Shown here: in pieces, positions 32,086 to 42,268 of the stretch | How positions within the stretch are numbered: position 1 is the first letter of the stretch | Layout: every line of letters begins with the position of its first letter | Source: Lachnobacterium bovis DSM 14045 | Lineage (GTDB): Bacteria > Bacillota > Clostridia > Lachnospirales > Lachnospiraceae | Direction: 5' to 3' | Assembly (NCBI RefSeq): GCF_900107245.1 | Contig: NZ_FNPG01000026.1 | Span: forward strand, 1 to 46,597 | DNA: 46,597 nucleotides | The notes under the pieces: model-generated | Seen by the model: the letters and a program-made list of their open reading frames with translations, nothing else | Databases searched by the model: none | Told to the model about the DNA's origin: nothing | Position numbers and translations under genes: made by a program

Positions 32086-32799
32086 ATGAAAATCAACTCT
32101 CTAAAAGAAGAATTATCTTCAACAACATACCCAGGCAGAGGTATTGTAATTGGTAGAACTAAAGATGGAAAACATGCAGTTACTGCTTACTTTATCATGG
32201 GTAGAAGTGAAAATAGTAGAAATCGTGTTTTCGTAGAAGATGGAGAAGGAATAAGAACTCAAGCGTTTGATCCTTCAAAATTAACAGATCCAAGCTTGAT
32301 TATTTATGCTCCAGTTCGAGTATTAGGAAACAAAACTATTGTGACAAATGGTGATCAGACAGATACTATTTATGAACTTATGGATAAGCAACAGACATTT
32401 GAGCAGGCACTTCGCACAAGAGAGTTTGAGCCAGATGCCCCAAACTATACACCTAGAATTTCGGGAATTATGCATATTGAAAATAATGAGTTTAATTATG
32501 CAATGTCAATTTTAAAGAGCAACAATGGTAATCCAGAATGTTGCAACAGATACACATTTGCATATAGTAATCCTGTAGCAGGTGAAGGTAGATTTATTCA
32601 TACTTATATGGGCGATGGAAATCCATTACCAAGTTTTGAAGGTGAACCAACATTAGTTGAAATCGATGGTGATATCGATACATTCACAAAAATGGTATGG
32701 GAAAATCTTAATGAAGATAATAAAGTTTCATTGTTTACTAGATTTATAGATATCGAAACAGGAAAATACGAAAGCAGAATTATTAATAAGAATAAATAG
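32086..32799 (+). CDS. purO: IMP cyclohydrolase, PurO-like
   Basis: 237 residues resembling the PurO family (PF07826), which closes FAICAR to IMP, the last step of purine synthesis. Family-like blocks are PGRGIVIGRTKDGKHAVTAYF, MGRSENSRNRVF, IIYAPVRVLG, and the NGDQTDTIYE region. This family is unrelated to the PurH cyclohydrolase domain and was first described in archaea. The next gene, 13 bp on, encodes the AICAR transformylase half only, so the two replace bifunctional PurH. ATG 32086 is preceded by GAGG. The product is cytoplasmic and of normal length. Confidence 0.88.
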   Translation: MKINSLKEELSSTTYPGRGIVIGRTKDGKHAVTAYFIMGRSENSRNRVFVEDGEGIRTQAFDPSKLTDPSLIIYAPVRVLGNKTIVTNGDQTDTIYELMDKQQTFEQALRTREFEPDAPNYTPRISGIMHIENNEFNYAMSILKSNNGNPECCNRYTFAYSNPVAGEGRFIHTYMGDGNPLPSFEGEPTLVEIDGDIDTFTKMVWENLNEDNKVSLFTRFIDIETGKYESRIINKNK

Positions 32800-32812
32800 G
32801 AGATTGGAAGTT

Positions 32813-33991
32813 ATGAAGGAATATGAATTAAAATATGGATGTAATCCAAATCAGAAACCAGCAAGAATCTACATGGAAAATGGAGAACTTCCAATTGAAG
32901 TTTTATGTGGTAGAGCAGGTTATATCAACTTTTTAGATGCTTTTAACGGATGGCAGTTAGTAAAAGAAATCAAAAAAGCAACAGGTCTTCCAGCAGCAAC
33001 ATCTTTCAAACATGTTTCACCAGCAGGTGCAGCAGTAGGTCTTCCACTTTCAGATGTTGAAAAGAAGATTTATTGGGTAGATGATATGGATGTTGAGTTT
33101 ACTCCACTTGCAAATGCTTATATCAGAGCAAGAGGTGCAGACAGAATGTCATCATTTGGTGATTTTATCGCTTTATCTGATGTGTGTGATAAAGAAACAG
33201 CATTAGTAATCAAAAGAGAAGTATCTGATGGTGTAATTGCTCCTGGCTTTACAGATGAAGCTTTAGATATTTTAAAATCAAAGAAAAAAGGTAATTATTG
33301 TGTAATCAAAATAGATCCCAATTATGAACCTGAAAAAATCGAAAAGAAACAAGTATTTGGTATTACTTTCGAACAAGGAAGAAATGAATTAGATATCAAT
33401 GATGATTTCTTTAATAACATCGTTACAGAAAACAAAAAGTTAACAGAACAGGCAAAAATCGATTTAGCTATTGCAATGATTACATTAAAATATACACAGT
33501 CAAATTCTGTTTGCTATGTAAAAGGCGGACAGGCAATTGGTATCGGTGCTGGACAGCAGTCTAGAATTCACTGTACAAGATTAGCAGGACAAAAGGCAGA
33601 CAATTGGTGGTTACGTCAGTCTCCTCAAGTTCTTGGTTTACAATTTGTAGATAACATTAAAAGAGCAGATAGAGATAATGCAATCGATTTATATATCGGT
33701 GAGGACTATATGGATGTTCTTGCAGATGGTGAATGGGAAAGAATTTTTAAAGTTAAACCAGAAGTATTCACAGCTGCTGAAAAGAGAGCATGGTTAGACA
33801 AAAACACAGGAGTTGCATTAGGATCAGATGCATTCTTCCCATTTGGAGATAATATTGAAAGAGCACACAAGAGTGGTGTTACATATGTAGCAGAACCAGG
33901 TGGCTCAATTAGAGATGATCATGTTATCGATACATGTAATAAATATAACATGGTTATGAGTTTTACTGGAATACGTTTATTCCATCATTAA
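32813..33991 (+). CDS. Stand-alone AICAR transformylase (PurH C-terminal domain type)
   Basis: 392 residues homologous to the formyltransferase part of PurH: LKYGCNPNQKPA, TSFKHVSPAGAAV (Lys-His of the active site), and the late block SDAFFPFGDNIERAHKSGV. It transfers a formyl group from 10-formyl-tetrahydrofolate to AICAR, giving FAICAR for the PurO product encoded just upstream. No N-terminal cyclohydrolase (MGS-like) domain is present. The frame opens at a TTG at 32804, but ATG 32813 is 10 nt from AGGAG (32798-32802) and starts the conserved MKEYELKYG. A terminator follows. Confidence 0.92.
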   Translation: MKEYELKYGCNPNQKPARIYMENGELPIEVLCGRAGYINFLDAFNGWQLVKEIKKATGLPAATSFKHVSPAGAAVGLPLSDVEKKIYWVDDMDVEFTPLANAYIRARGADRMSSFGDFIALSDVCDKETALVIKREVSDGVIAPGFTDEALDILKSKKKGNYCVIKIDPNYEPEKIEKKQVFGITFEQGRNELDINDDFFNNIVTENKKLTEQAKIDLAIAMITLKYTQSNSVCYVKGGQAIGIGAGQQSRIHCTRLAGQKADNWWLRQSPQVLGLQFVDNIKRADRDNAIDLYIGEDYMDVLADGEWERIFKVKPEVFTAAEKRAWLDKNTGVALGSDAFFPFGDNIERAHKSGVTYVAEPGGSIRDDHVIDTCNKYNMVMSFTGIRLFHH

Positions 33992-34031
33992 TTTGCTAGC
34001 ATCAGTTATTTTGTTATTCTAATATTTTACT

Positions 34032-34057
34032 AAGGCCCCTAAATTTAGGGGCTTTTT
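34032..34057 (+). terminator. Terminator after the AICAR transformylase gene
   Basis: GCCCCTAAA (34035-34043) and TTTAGGGGC (34044-34052) form a perfect palindromic stem, followed by a T-run. Confidence 0.87.
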
Positions 34058-34191
34058 GTTATGTTTATAAGAAATATTTGATTTTTTTTACAATTGATTT
34101 ATAGATGCTATAGTAAATAATTTTGTATATTGTTTTGTGGAATTATTACTAAATGGGTATAAGAAAAACAATCATTTTTGGATAAACTTCA

Positions 34192-34220
34192 TTGAAATGA
34201 GAATAGTGTGATGCTATACT
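34192..34220 (+). promoter_or_regulatory. Promoter of the addBA operon
   Basis: TTGAAA (34192-34197), 17-bp spacer, TATACT (34215-34220), with TGC before the -10. The leader to ATG 34322 is about 95 nt and contains an inverted repeat. Confidence 0.6.
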
Positions 34221-34246
34221 TTAAGTTGTATTAATTAAAACAAATA

Positions 34247-34295
34247 TAGTGTCAATTGTGCTATATAGATAATAAAATAGATAGGTTTGACACTA
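34247..34295 (+). promoter_or_regulatory. Inverted repeat in the addB leader
   Basis: TAGTGTCAA (34247-34255) and TTGACACTA (34287-34295) are perfect 9-bp arms around 31 bp. The right arm ends 14 bases before the SD. It may fold in the mRNA or bind a regulator. Confidence 0.4.
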
Positions 34296-34321
34296 ATAAA
34301 TAAAAAATGGAGAGAAGGAAT

Positions 34322-37300
34322 ATGTCTTTACAATTAGTTGTAGGAAATTCGGGAAGTGGAAAAACAAGTTATATATACAATAAAATTGTTCAGGAAGCAA
34401 ATGATAATAAAAGAAAAAATTATCTAATCATAGTTCCAGAACAATTTACAATGGTTACACAAAAAGAGATTGTGTCAGCTACAAAGAATAAAGCAATTAT
34501 GAATATAGATGTTTTAAGTTTTGATCGTCTTGCATACAGAATTTTTGATGAGCTTGGCATGAATAATCTTAGAATTCTTGAGGATACAGGAAAAAGTCTG
34601 GTTTTAAGAAAAGTAGCACAAGAAGAAAAGAATAATTTAACAGTTTTTGCTCCAAACATAAACAAAATCGGCTATATAGAAAAAATAAAATCAATTATGT
34701 CTGAATTTATGCAGTATCAAGTTACGCCAGAGACTTTAGAAAATTTAATATCAAAAATGGAGAATGAGTCTGTTTTAAAAGCAAAATTATCTGATATTTT
34801 GACATTATATAATGGTTTTTATAGATTTTTAGAGGGCAAGTATATCACAACAGAAGATGTGTTATCTAAGTTAATTCTAAATGCTGATAAATCTGATATT
34901 TTAAAAAATTCAGAGATTTTTTTAGACGGGTATACTGGTTTTACACCTAGTCAAAATAAATTGATTGGGAAATTACTTAAAATAGTTGATAAAGTAACAG
35001 TAACATTTACTCTTGATTCGAAGGAAGATTATTTGAAAACTTCTGGAATACAAGATTTATTTAATATGCCTAAAAAGTCAATTAGCAAGTTATTGAATAT
35101 GGCAAAAGAAAATGGAATAGAAGTTGAAGAAACTGTAGTTTTAGGTGTTTCAAATGATGGTAAAAACAGATATAAAAATTCAGAAGAGTTAAAGTTTTTA
35201 GAAGAAAATTTATTTAGACACCAACCTAAGAAGTTTTGTAATTCAAAAATAGTGACATCAAAAGAACAGGTAAATGAAAATGATAATCAAGAATCAGAGT
35301 CATTAAATAATAGCGAGGTTAAAATGTATGTCTGTCAGTCGCCACGTTCTGAACTTGCAAATGCGTGTAGAATCATTAATAAGCTCGTAAGAACACAAGG
35401 CTATAGATACCGAGATTTTGCAATTGTAGCAGGTGACGTCGAGGGATACTCAAATTATGTAGATGAGATTTTGGGCAAATATGAAATACCATACTTTATA
35501 GATCAAACTAAGAAAATTCTTTTTCAGCCTTTCATAGAGATGATACGAGCTGCTATTGAAATTGTTAGAACTAATTACTCATACGAATCTGTTTTTAGAT
35601 TTTTAAGATGTGGATTTAGCGATTTATCAATAAAAGAGATAGATGTTCTTGATAATTATGCATTAGCATCAGGAATTAACAGTGGATCAAAATGGAAAAA
35701 AAATTGGAGTTATATGCCAAAAAATTCCGTTAATAGTCAAGATAATAAAAATAATCAGAGCAATCCTAGAAATATAAATGATGAAAATCAAAATAAAACC
35801 TACTTTAGTTACACTATAGAGGAATTAAATGAAAAAAGAAAATATATTTACAATCTTTTCCTTCCGTTAAGGGAATCTTTTTTGACTAATAACAAAAAAA
35901 CAATAAAAGAACAATTGACTGAGCTCTTTAGGTTGTTTGAAGTGCTTAACGTTGAAGAAAAATTATCAACAAAAAGTGCTGAATATGAGAAAAATGGTGA
36001 TTTAGTTAGGGCCAAAGAATACAGCCAAATATATGATATAGTAATTGATTTATTTGAAAAAATAGCAGATTTATTAGGCAATGAGATTGTTACTTCAAAA
36101 GAATTTGAAGAATTATTAGATGCTGGTTTTGAATCGGCAAAAGTTGCTACAATTCCTGCAAAAGCGGATGGCGTAATAATCGGTGATATTGAAAGAACTA
36201 GATTAAACAATATAAAATGTTTGATTTTTGTTGGTGTAAACGATGGTATTATACCTATTTCAGCATCGTCAGGTGGAATTATTTCGCAATTCGAAAGAAG
36301 CGTTTTAGAGGAAGAATTTGAGATGGAACTTGCACCGAATACAAGGGATCAGTTTTTTATACAAAAGTATTATCTATATTTGAATATAACAAAACCAACA
36401 GATAAGCTTTTTATTTCTTATCATACGCATGATAGTGAAACAAATCCATCGAGACCTTCATATTTTATATCTACAATCAAAAAAATGTTTCCTGATTTAG
36501 TGGATATAAAGATGACAGACAACAGTATTAGCAGAGAGTTTTCAACGATGAAAACTGCAATTAATTATTTAGTTCATAATCAGGATTATGAAGATCCTAC
36601 ATGGCTTTCACTTTGTAAAGTTTTATCAGAAAGAGATTCTGATGCTATGGAGAGTTTTTATAGAGCAAAGTTTTATAGATATTTCAACGAACCAATAAGT
36701 AAGATTGTTGCCCAAGAGCTGTATGGAAAGAAAATAAATATGTCGGTTACACGCTTAGAAAACTTCGTGACGTGTGCATATAGTCATTTTTTGAAATATG
36801 GATTACTTTTAAAAGAACGTGAACAAGCAGAATTTCGTTCGCTTGATATAGGAAACATTTATCATGCCGCGTTAAAAATATACGGAGATTTAGTAAAAAA
36901 AGCTAACAAACAATGGCGTGATATTTCGGACGAATTGCGTGATGAATGGTCTGATTATTCACTCGATCAAGCCGTATTAGAGTATGATGATATTGGAATA
37001 TATGATTCGGCTACAAATCAACACGTTATTAAGAGAATGAAGAATGTGTTGCGTCAAACAATTTGGGCATTATCATTTCAGATAAAAAAAGGAAAATTCG
37101 AACCAGAAGAATTAGAATTTTCATTTAATCAGACAAATGATATTGATGCGATTAAATTTGCTTTAAATGAAGAAAAGAGAATTAATCTTCAGGGAAAAAT
37201 TGATAGAATAGATGTTGCAAAAGATGATAATAAGATTTATGTTAAAGTAATTGATTATAAATCGGGTAACATGAAATTTGATTTGGTTAAAATTTATGAA

Positions 37301-37978
37301 GGATTGCAGTTGCAATTAGTTGTTTATCTTAGTGCAGCTATGGAAATTAAGAAAAATTCTGATGAGTACAAGAATTTTAATGTTATTCCAGGCGGAATTT
37401 TGTATTATAAAATAGATGATCCTGTTATTGATGCGGATGATAAAGCTTTTAAAGATAAATCAGACATTAATGTACAGGAAAAAATTGAAAATGATATTCT
37501 AAAAAAGTTAAAACCCGACGGTTTATTAAATCAAGACAAGGATGTGATTGAAGCATTTGATAAAGAATCATTTACTTCTGCTTCAGGTTCCTATACTTCA
37601 AATGTAGCTCCATTTGGATTAAAAAAGGATGGCAACTTTACAAAGAATGGTAGTAATGTTACATCACAAGAAAATATGGAGTTGATTTGTGAATATGTCA
37701 AAAAATTTATCCAAAGTAATGGTAAAAGAATTATAAATGGAGACATAGAAGTTAAGCCAATCGAAGAAGGACAGAAAACATTGAGTTGTACGTTTTGCCC
37801 ATTTATATCAATCTGCGGATATGATAAATCGATACTTGGATATGAGACAAGGTCTTTAGTTAAGATTGATCCGGAAGAGGTTTATGAAAAAATGAAGACA
37901 GATATTGCAAAAATTGAGTATGAAGAACGTCTAGAAAACGAAAGCAATACAAATGAGCAGAAAGAAGGTGACATCTAG
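34322..37978 (+). CDS. addB: ATP-dependent nuclease subunit B
   Basis: 1218 residues. Walker A GNSGSGKTS (8-16) starts a helicase-like but largely structural N-terminal region; the C-terminal RecB-like nuclease has VIDYKSG (Asp978, Lys980). Iron-sulfur cysteines are Cys818, Cys1156, Cys1159 and Cys1165, the C...C-x2-C-x5-C spacing known from B. subtilis AddB. With AddA it resects double-strand breaks and responds to Chi. An Asn/Asp-rich stretch (about 475-495) looks like a disordered insert. ATG 34322 is chosen over 34307 because GGAG (34309-34312) lies between them. The stop overlaps addA by one base. Confidence 0.95.
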   Translation: MSLQLVVGNSGSGKTSYIYNKIVQEANDNKRKNYLIIVPEQFTMVTQKEIVSATKNKAIMNIDVLSFDRLAYRIFDELGMNNLRILEDTGKSLVLRKVAQEEKNNLTVFAPNINKIGYIEKIKSIMSEFMQYQVTPETLENLISKMENESVLKAKLSDILTLYNGFYRFLEGKYITTEDVLSKLILNADKSDILKNSEIFLDGYTGFTPSQNKLIGKLLKIVDKVTVTFTLDSKEDYLKTSGIQDLFNMPKKSISKLLNMAKENGIEVEETVVLGVSNDGKNRYKNSEELKFLEENLFRHQPKKFCNSKIVTSKEQVNENDNQESESLNNSEVKMYVCQSPRSELANACRIINKLVRTQGYRYRDFAIVAGDVEGYSNYVDEILGKYEIPYFIDQTKKILFQPFIEMIRAAIEIVRTNYSYESVFRFLRCGFSDLSIKEIDVLDNYALASGINSGSKWKKNWSYMPKNSVNSQDNKNNQSNPRNINDENQNKTYFSYTIEELNEKRKYIYNLFLPLRESFLTNNKKTIKEQLTELFRLFEVLNVEEKLSTKSAEYEKNGDLVRAKEYSQIYDIVIDLFEKIADLLGNEIVTSKEFEELLDAGFESAKVATIPAKADGVIIGDIERTRLNNIKCLIFVGVNDGIIPISASSGGIISQFERSVLEEEFEMELAPNTRDQFFIQKYYLYLNITKPTDKLFISYHTHDSETNPSRPSYFISTIKKMFPDLVDIKMTDNSISREFSTMKTAINYLVHNQDYEDPTWLSLCKVLSERDSDAMESFYRAKFYRYFNEPISKIVAQELYGKKINMSVTRLENFVTCAYSHFLKYGLLLKEREQAEFRSLDIGNIYHAALKIYGDLVKKANKQWRDISDELRDEWSDYSLDQAVLEYDDIGIYDSATNQHVIKRMKNVLRQTIWALSFQIKKGKFEPEELEFSFNQTNDIDAIKFALNEEKRINLQGKIDRIDVAKDDNKIYVKVIDYKSGNMKFDLVKIYEGLQLQLVVYLSAAMEIKKNSDEYKNFNVIPGGILYYKIDDPVIDADDKAFKDKSDINVQEKIENDILKKLKPDGLLNQDKDVIEAFDKESFTSASGSYTSNVAPFGLKKDGNFTKNGSNVTSQENMELICEYVKKFIQSNGKRIINGDIEVKPIEEGQKTLSCTFCPFISICGYDKSILGYETRSLVKIDPEEVYEKMKTDIAKIEYEERLENESNTNEQKEGDI

Positions 37979-40900
37979 TGGGTGATGTAAAATGGACAGA
38001 AGATCAGCAAAAGGTTATAAACTATAGAAACAGAGATATATTAGTTTCGGCGGCTGCTGGATCCGGAAAAACTGCAGTTTTAGTTGAAAGAATTATAAAA
38101 ATCATAACAGATAAAGAAAATCCGGTAGATATAGATAAATTGTTGGTTGTTACTTTTACTAAAGCAGCAGCAGCAGAGATGCGTGAGAGGATAAGTAACG
38201 CAATCGATCAGCAATATGAAGCAGATCCAGACAATCTTAATTTGGAAAAACAATTGACTTTGGTACATAATGCCAACATCACAACAATAGATAGTTTTTG
38301 TAATAGTATCGTAAGAAACCATTTTGGGGAGATTAATTTAGAGCCTAATTTTAGGATAGCAGATCAGGGCGAATTAAAGCTAATACAGCAAGATGTCATC
38401 AGTAACGTTTTTGAAAGATATTATGAAGAAAAAGATTTTGGCTTTTTGAATCTTGTTGATACATATTCGAATGGAAATAAAGATAATAACATAAGAGATA
38501 TGATTTTAAAAATAGCCAATGAGTCTGAGAGTAACCCTTGGCCTAGAGAATGGCTTTTATCATTAAAAGAAGAATATGAAGAAAAGAAAATAGAAAACCT
38601 TAGAAAAGCTGATTTTTTAGATAATGTTATAAAGGATACTAAATATTTTCTAAATGAAAAATTTGCTTTATTAAGTGAGATGATAGAGCAAGTTAAGAAT
38701 AAAGAAAATCTTGAAAAAGTCGTTGATAATTTAGAAAACTATGCCAATCAGATTGAAGAATGTCTCAGCATAAGTGATTATGAAGAGATGAAAAATGCAT
38801 TATCAGGAATTAAAGCAGCTAAATGGCCAACGATTAAAAATGCTGCAGAAAAAGAATTAGTAGCTAAAGTAAAAGATAAAAGAGATGGCATTAAAAAGGA
38901 AATTGATAATATTAAAAAGAACTATGCTATGTCTATAGACGATATAGTTGAACAAATGCATTTATTAGCACCTTTTGTTAATACAATTGTAGATGTAACA
39001 CTCAGATTCATGGATGAATATGAAAAAAATAAAAGAGATAAACATGTTGCAAGTTTTAGTGATATAGAACATTTTGCACTTAGAATATTAGTTGATTCTG
39101 AGACGAAGGAAATAACTGATGTTGCTAAACAGTATCAGACTAATATTCATGAAATCATGATAGATGAATATCAAGATAGTAATGATCTTCAAGAGGCTAT
39201 TTTGACTGCAATTTCAAAAAAATCGGAAGGTGGTCATAATTTATTCATGGTAGGAGATATTAAGCAAAGTATATATAGATTTCGCCAGGCCAAACCAGAA
39301 CTTTTTATGGAAAAATATAACCGTTTCGATGTTGTTGAAGAGTCAAAAGAACAAAGAATAGATTTAGCAATGAACTTTAGAAGTAGAATTGAAGTTGTAA
39401 ATTTTGTTAATGACGTATTCAAAAAAATAATGAATGATGATTTAGGAAATGTCACCTACGATAAGGATGCTTATTTATATTGTGGCGCTTCTTATGTTGA
39501 AAGCAGCGGAAATGATACTGAAATTCTTCTTTTTGAGAACACAAATAAAGAAAATAATGATACGTCAAGTGTTTTAGAAGCTAAGATGATTGCTAATAGA
39601 ATAAAAAGACTAATTGAAGAACATAAAGTTGTAGATAAGGCAACAAAACAACTTAGGGAAACCAGATATTCAGATATTGTAATTTTATTGAGAAGTACAA
39701 CTGTAGGAAAAGACTTTTTAAAGGTTCTTTTAGACAATGGAATACCAACAACGGTTCAGTCTCAAACAGGCTATTTTTCATCAAAAGAAGTACAAACTAT
39801 GCTTGCATTTTTGATGATTTTAGACAATCCGTACCAAGATATTCCACTTGTTACAGTTTTAAAATCTGAATTTGCAAATATTTGTGATGATGAATTGGCA
39901 GAACTTAGAATAAGCGCGAAAAAGACCCAGTTTTCATATTTAGTAGTTGAGTATTGTGAAAATCTAATCCAAAAAGCCGAAGAAGGTGAAGTATTTGAAA
40001 AAGAGACATTAGACTATAAATTGTTTAATTTTTGGAAAAAATATAAAAAAATGCGTAGGCATGTAGTAGATACTTCAACTCATGAATTGATTCAGATGGT
40101 TTATGATGAATTCAATTATCTTAATTACACAGCAGCTATGCCAGCGGGCGATAGAAGAGAAGCAAATTTAAAAATGCTTTTAGAAAAAGCTATTGCCTAT
40201 GAGAACACAAGTTATAAAGGTGTATTCCATTTTGTTAGATATATTCAGCAATTAAAAAAATACGAGATAGATTTTGGAGAAGCTGATGTTTCTAGCGAGG
40301 ATGCAAATGAAGTAAAAATAATGACAATACATAAGAGTAAAGGATTAGAATTCCCTATTGTTTTTGTGTCAAATATCAATAAGAGATTCAATGAAGCAGA
40401 TACTAGGGCGCTATGCGTTTTAGATCAGACTCTAGGTTTGGGTATTGATGAAAGAGGCTTAAATCCAAGGTATAAGAAGAGTTCATTTAGAAAAAAAACG
40501 ATTATTGATAAAATAAGAAAAGATAATTTAGGAGAAGAACTAAGAATTCTTTATGTTGCATTAACAAGAGCTAAGGAAAAATTGATTTTAACGGGGTGTA
40601 TAGGTAAAGAGCCAGAAGAATTTATGAGTTCTTATGTCGGAAATGCAAAAGAGGGGCATTTTATAGACTATAGTCAGCGTTATAAAGCAAATTGTTATTT
40701 AGATTGGATTATGCCTGCCATTCTATCATATAAGGCGGAAGAAAAATATGATGTAACATTTGTTAATCAAGAAAATCTTGTTACAGAAACAGTTGTTGAA
40801 ATTGCAGAAAACAAGTTAGACGAGATGACTCTTAGAAGTAAAATAAAAGAGTTTGCGCCTGAGGACAGTTCGAGTATTGAGCAAAGAGTGGATTTTGATT

Positions 40901-41592
40901 ATCCTTTTAAAGAGGATATTGATAAAAAGATTAAGTATTCTGTTTCTGAAATAAAAAAACGTGCTATGGTCGAAGCATATGAAAATGAATTAGGTGAGGA
41001 AACTCCACTTATAGATTCGTTAAAAAATCAGATGCCTGATTCAAAAAGAGTACCAACTTTTGTTGAGCAGCATGAAGAAGTTGAAAACAAAGGCGCAAAA
41101 AGAGGAACAGCTGTACATAGATTGTTACAATGTATAATATTTAAGGAATTGCTAGCACTTGAAGATTATTCATATAAAACAATAGAACAATTTGTAAAAG
41201 TTCAGATTAGACGAATATTTGATAAAAAATTAATGACAAAAGATGAAATTGATTTGATATACATGCCGGCAATTTATAAGTTTTTGTGCAGTGAAACAGC
41301 ATTAAGAATGGCAAAGGCAGATAAAGAAGAAAATCTATTTTGCGAAAAGCCATTTGTTATATTGTATGAAGAAGCTTTAGTTCAAGGTATTATTGATGTT
41401 TTTTGGATAGAAGATGGAAAAATTGTTCTTCTTGACTATAAAACAGATAAAGTATCAAATGAAGACGAATTAATTAAACGCTATAAGAAGCAGTTAGAAT
41501 TATATGAAATTGCATTAAATCGAGTTTTTAATGTAAAAAATGCAGAAAGGTTGATCTATTCATTTAGTTTAGATAAGGTTATTAAGTTATGA
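37978..41592 (+). CDS. addA: ATP-dependent helicase/nuclease subunit A
   Basis: 1204 residues, UvrD/RecB-like. Walker A SAAAGSGKTA (Lys31), Walker B IMIDEYQDSN (near 395), GDIKQSIYRFRQA, the helicase block IMTIHKSKGLEFPIVFV, LRILYVALTRAKEKL, and the C-terminal nuclease motif LLDYKTDK (Asp1153, Lys1155). It is the 3'-5' motor and one nuclease of the AddAB complex. The start is GTG 37978, overlapping the addB stop (TAGTG), with AAGGTG seven bases upstream. The length matches the family. It overlaps maf by 4 bp (ATGA). Confidence 0.96.
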   Translation: MGDVKWTEDQQKVINYRNRDILVSAAAGSGKTAVLVERIIKIITDKENPVDIDKLLVVTFTKAAAAEMRERISNAIDQQYEADPDNLNLEKQLTLVHNANITTIDSFCNSIVRNHFGEINLEPNFRIADQGELKLIQQDVISNVFERYYEEKDFGFLNLVDTYSNGNKDNNIRDMILKIANESESNPWPREWLLSLKEEYEEKKIENLRKADFLDNVIKDTKYFLNEKFALLSEMIEQVKNKENLEKVVDNLENYANQIEECLSISDYEEMKNALSGIKAAKWPTIKNAAEKELVAKVKDKRDGIKKEIDNIKKNYAMSIDDIVEQMHLLAPFVNTIVDVTLRFMDEYEKNKRDKHVASFSDIEHFALRILVDSETKEITDVAKQYQTNIHEIMIDEYQDSNDLQEAILTAISKKSEGGHNLFMVGDIKQSIYRFRQAKPELFMEKYNRFDVVEESKEQRIDLAMNFRSRIEVVNFVNDVFKKIMNDDLGNVTYDKDAYLYCGASYVESSGNDTEILLFENTNKENNDTSSVLEAKMIANRIKRLIEEHKVVDKATKQLRETRYSDIVILLRSTTVGKDFLKVLLDNGIPTTVQSQTGYFSSKEVQTMLAFLMILDNPYQDIPLVTVLKSEFANICDDELAELRISAKKTQFSYLVVEYCENLIQKAEEGEVFEKETLDYKLFNFWKKYKKMRRHVVDTSTHELIQMVYDEFNYLNYTAAMPAGDRREANLKMLLEKAIAYENTSYKGVFHFVRYIQQLKKYEIDFGEADVSSEDANEVKIMTIHKSKGLEFPIVFVSNINKRFNEADTRALCVLDQTLGLGIDERGLNPRYKKSSFRKKTIIDKIRKDNLGEELRILYVALTRAKEKLILTGCIGKEPEEFMSSYVGNAKEGHFIDYSQRYKANCYLDWIMPAILSYKAEEKYDVTFVNQENLVTETVVEIAENKLDEMTLRSKIKEFAPEDSSSIEQRVDFDYPFKEDIDKKIKYSVSEIKKRAMVEAYENELGEETPLIDSLKNQMPDSKRVPTFVEQHEEVENKGAKRGTAVHRLLQCIIFKELLALEDYSYKTIEQFVKVQIRRIFDKKLMTKDEIDLIYMPAIYKFLCSETALRMAKADKEENLFCEKPFVILYEEALVQGIIDVFWIEDGKIVLLDYKTDKVSNEDELIKRYKKQLELYEIALNRVFNVKNAERLIYSFSLDKVIKL

Positions 41593-42215
41593 GTCAAATA
41601 GTTTTAGCTTCGAATTCTCCAAGAAGACGACAGCTTTTAGAACAGATTGGAATTGAATTTGAAGTTTGCCCAGCAAGAGGAGAAGAAATTATTACGAAAG
41701 AATCTCCAGATGAAGTGGTAATGGAATTAGCCCAACAGAAGGCATTAGAAGTTGCGTCAATGCTTAATGAGTATAATTTTTCACATGCTGAGCTAACAAC
41801 ACCGCAGGATATTCTAGTGATTGGTGCGGACACAGTAGTTGCTTTTGATGGAAGAATTCTAGGAAAACCAAAAGACGAGCAAGATGCAAAAAATACTTTA
41901 AAATTGCTTCAGGGTAATACAAATTCGGTTTATACAGGAGTAAGTCTTGTTTTTATAGATAAAAATGGTAGAGCAGGAGTACATAATTTTTTTGAAAAAA
42001 CAGATGTTACTATGTGTGAAATGTCCGAAAAAGAAATAGAAAGATATGTTGCGACTGGTGAGCCAATGGACAAGGCGGGAAGCTATGGAATTCAAGGAAA
42101 ATGTGCCATCTATATAGAAAAAATAAATGGTGATTATAATAACGTGGTAGGTCTTCCAATAAGTAAATTATATCAGGAGTTAAAAAGTGTTGGAATTGAC
42201 TTATATTTGTGGTAG
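41589..42215 (+). CDS. maf: Maf-family nucleotide pyrophosphatase
   Basis: 208 residues. Family motifs are LASNSPRRRQLLEQIGIEFEV at the start, VIGADTVVAFDGRILGKPKDEQDA in the middle, TGVSLV, and the late MDKAGSYGIQGKCAIYIEKINGDYNNVVGLP. Maf proteins hydrolyse modified or canonical nucleoside triphosphates such as dTTP/UTP, and overexpression blocks septation in B. subtilis. The ATG overlaps the addA stop by 4 bp. About 30 extra residues sit between the N-terminal motifs and the GADT block (LNEYNFSHAELTTPQD), a small insert. Cytoplasmic. Confidence 0.93.
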   Translation: MSQIVLASNSPRRRQLLEQIGIEFEVCPARGEEIITKESPDEVVMELAQQKALEVASMLNEYNFSHAELTTPQDILVIGADTVVAFDGRILGKPKDEQDAKNTLKLLQGNTNSVYTGVSLVFIDKNGRAGVHNFFEKTDVTMCEMSEKEIERYVATGEPMDKAGSYGIQGKCAIYIEKINGDYNNVVGLPISKLYQELKSVGIDLYLW

Positions 42216-42268
42216 AATATCATGGTGCTTCTATGCAACAAATAAAAGCTTACGGAGGAATCTTTAAC

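Noticed and set aside
34060-34190. Region after the AICAR transformylase terminator searched for a small gene or RNA
   Set aside because: No frame with an SD and no stable fold beyond the terminator was visible.
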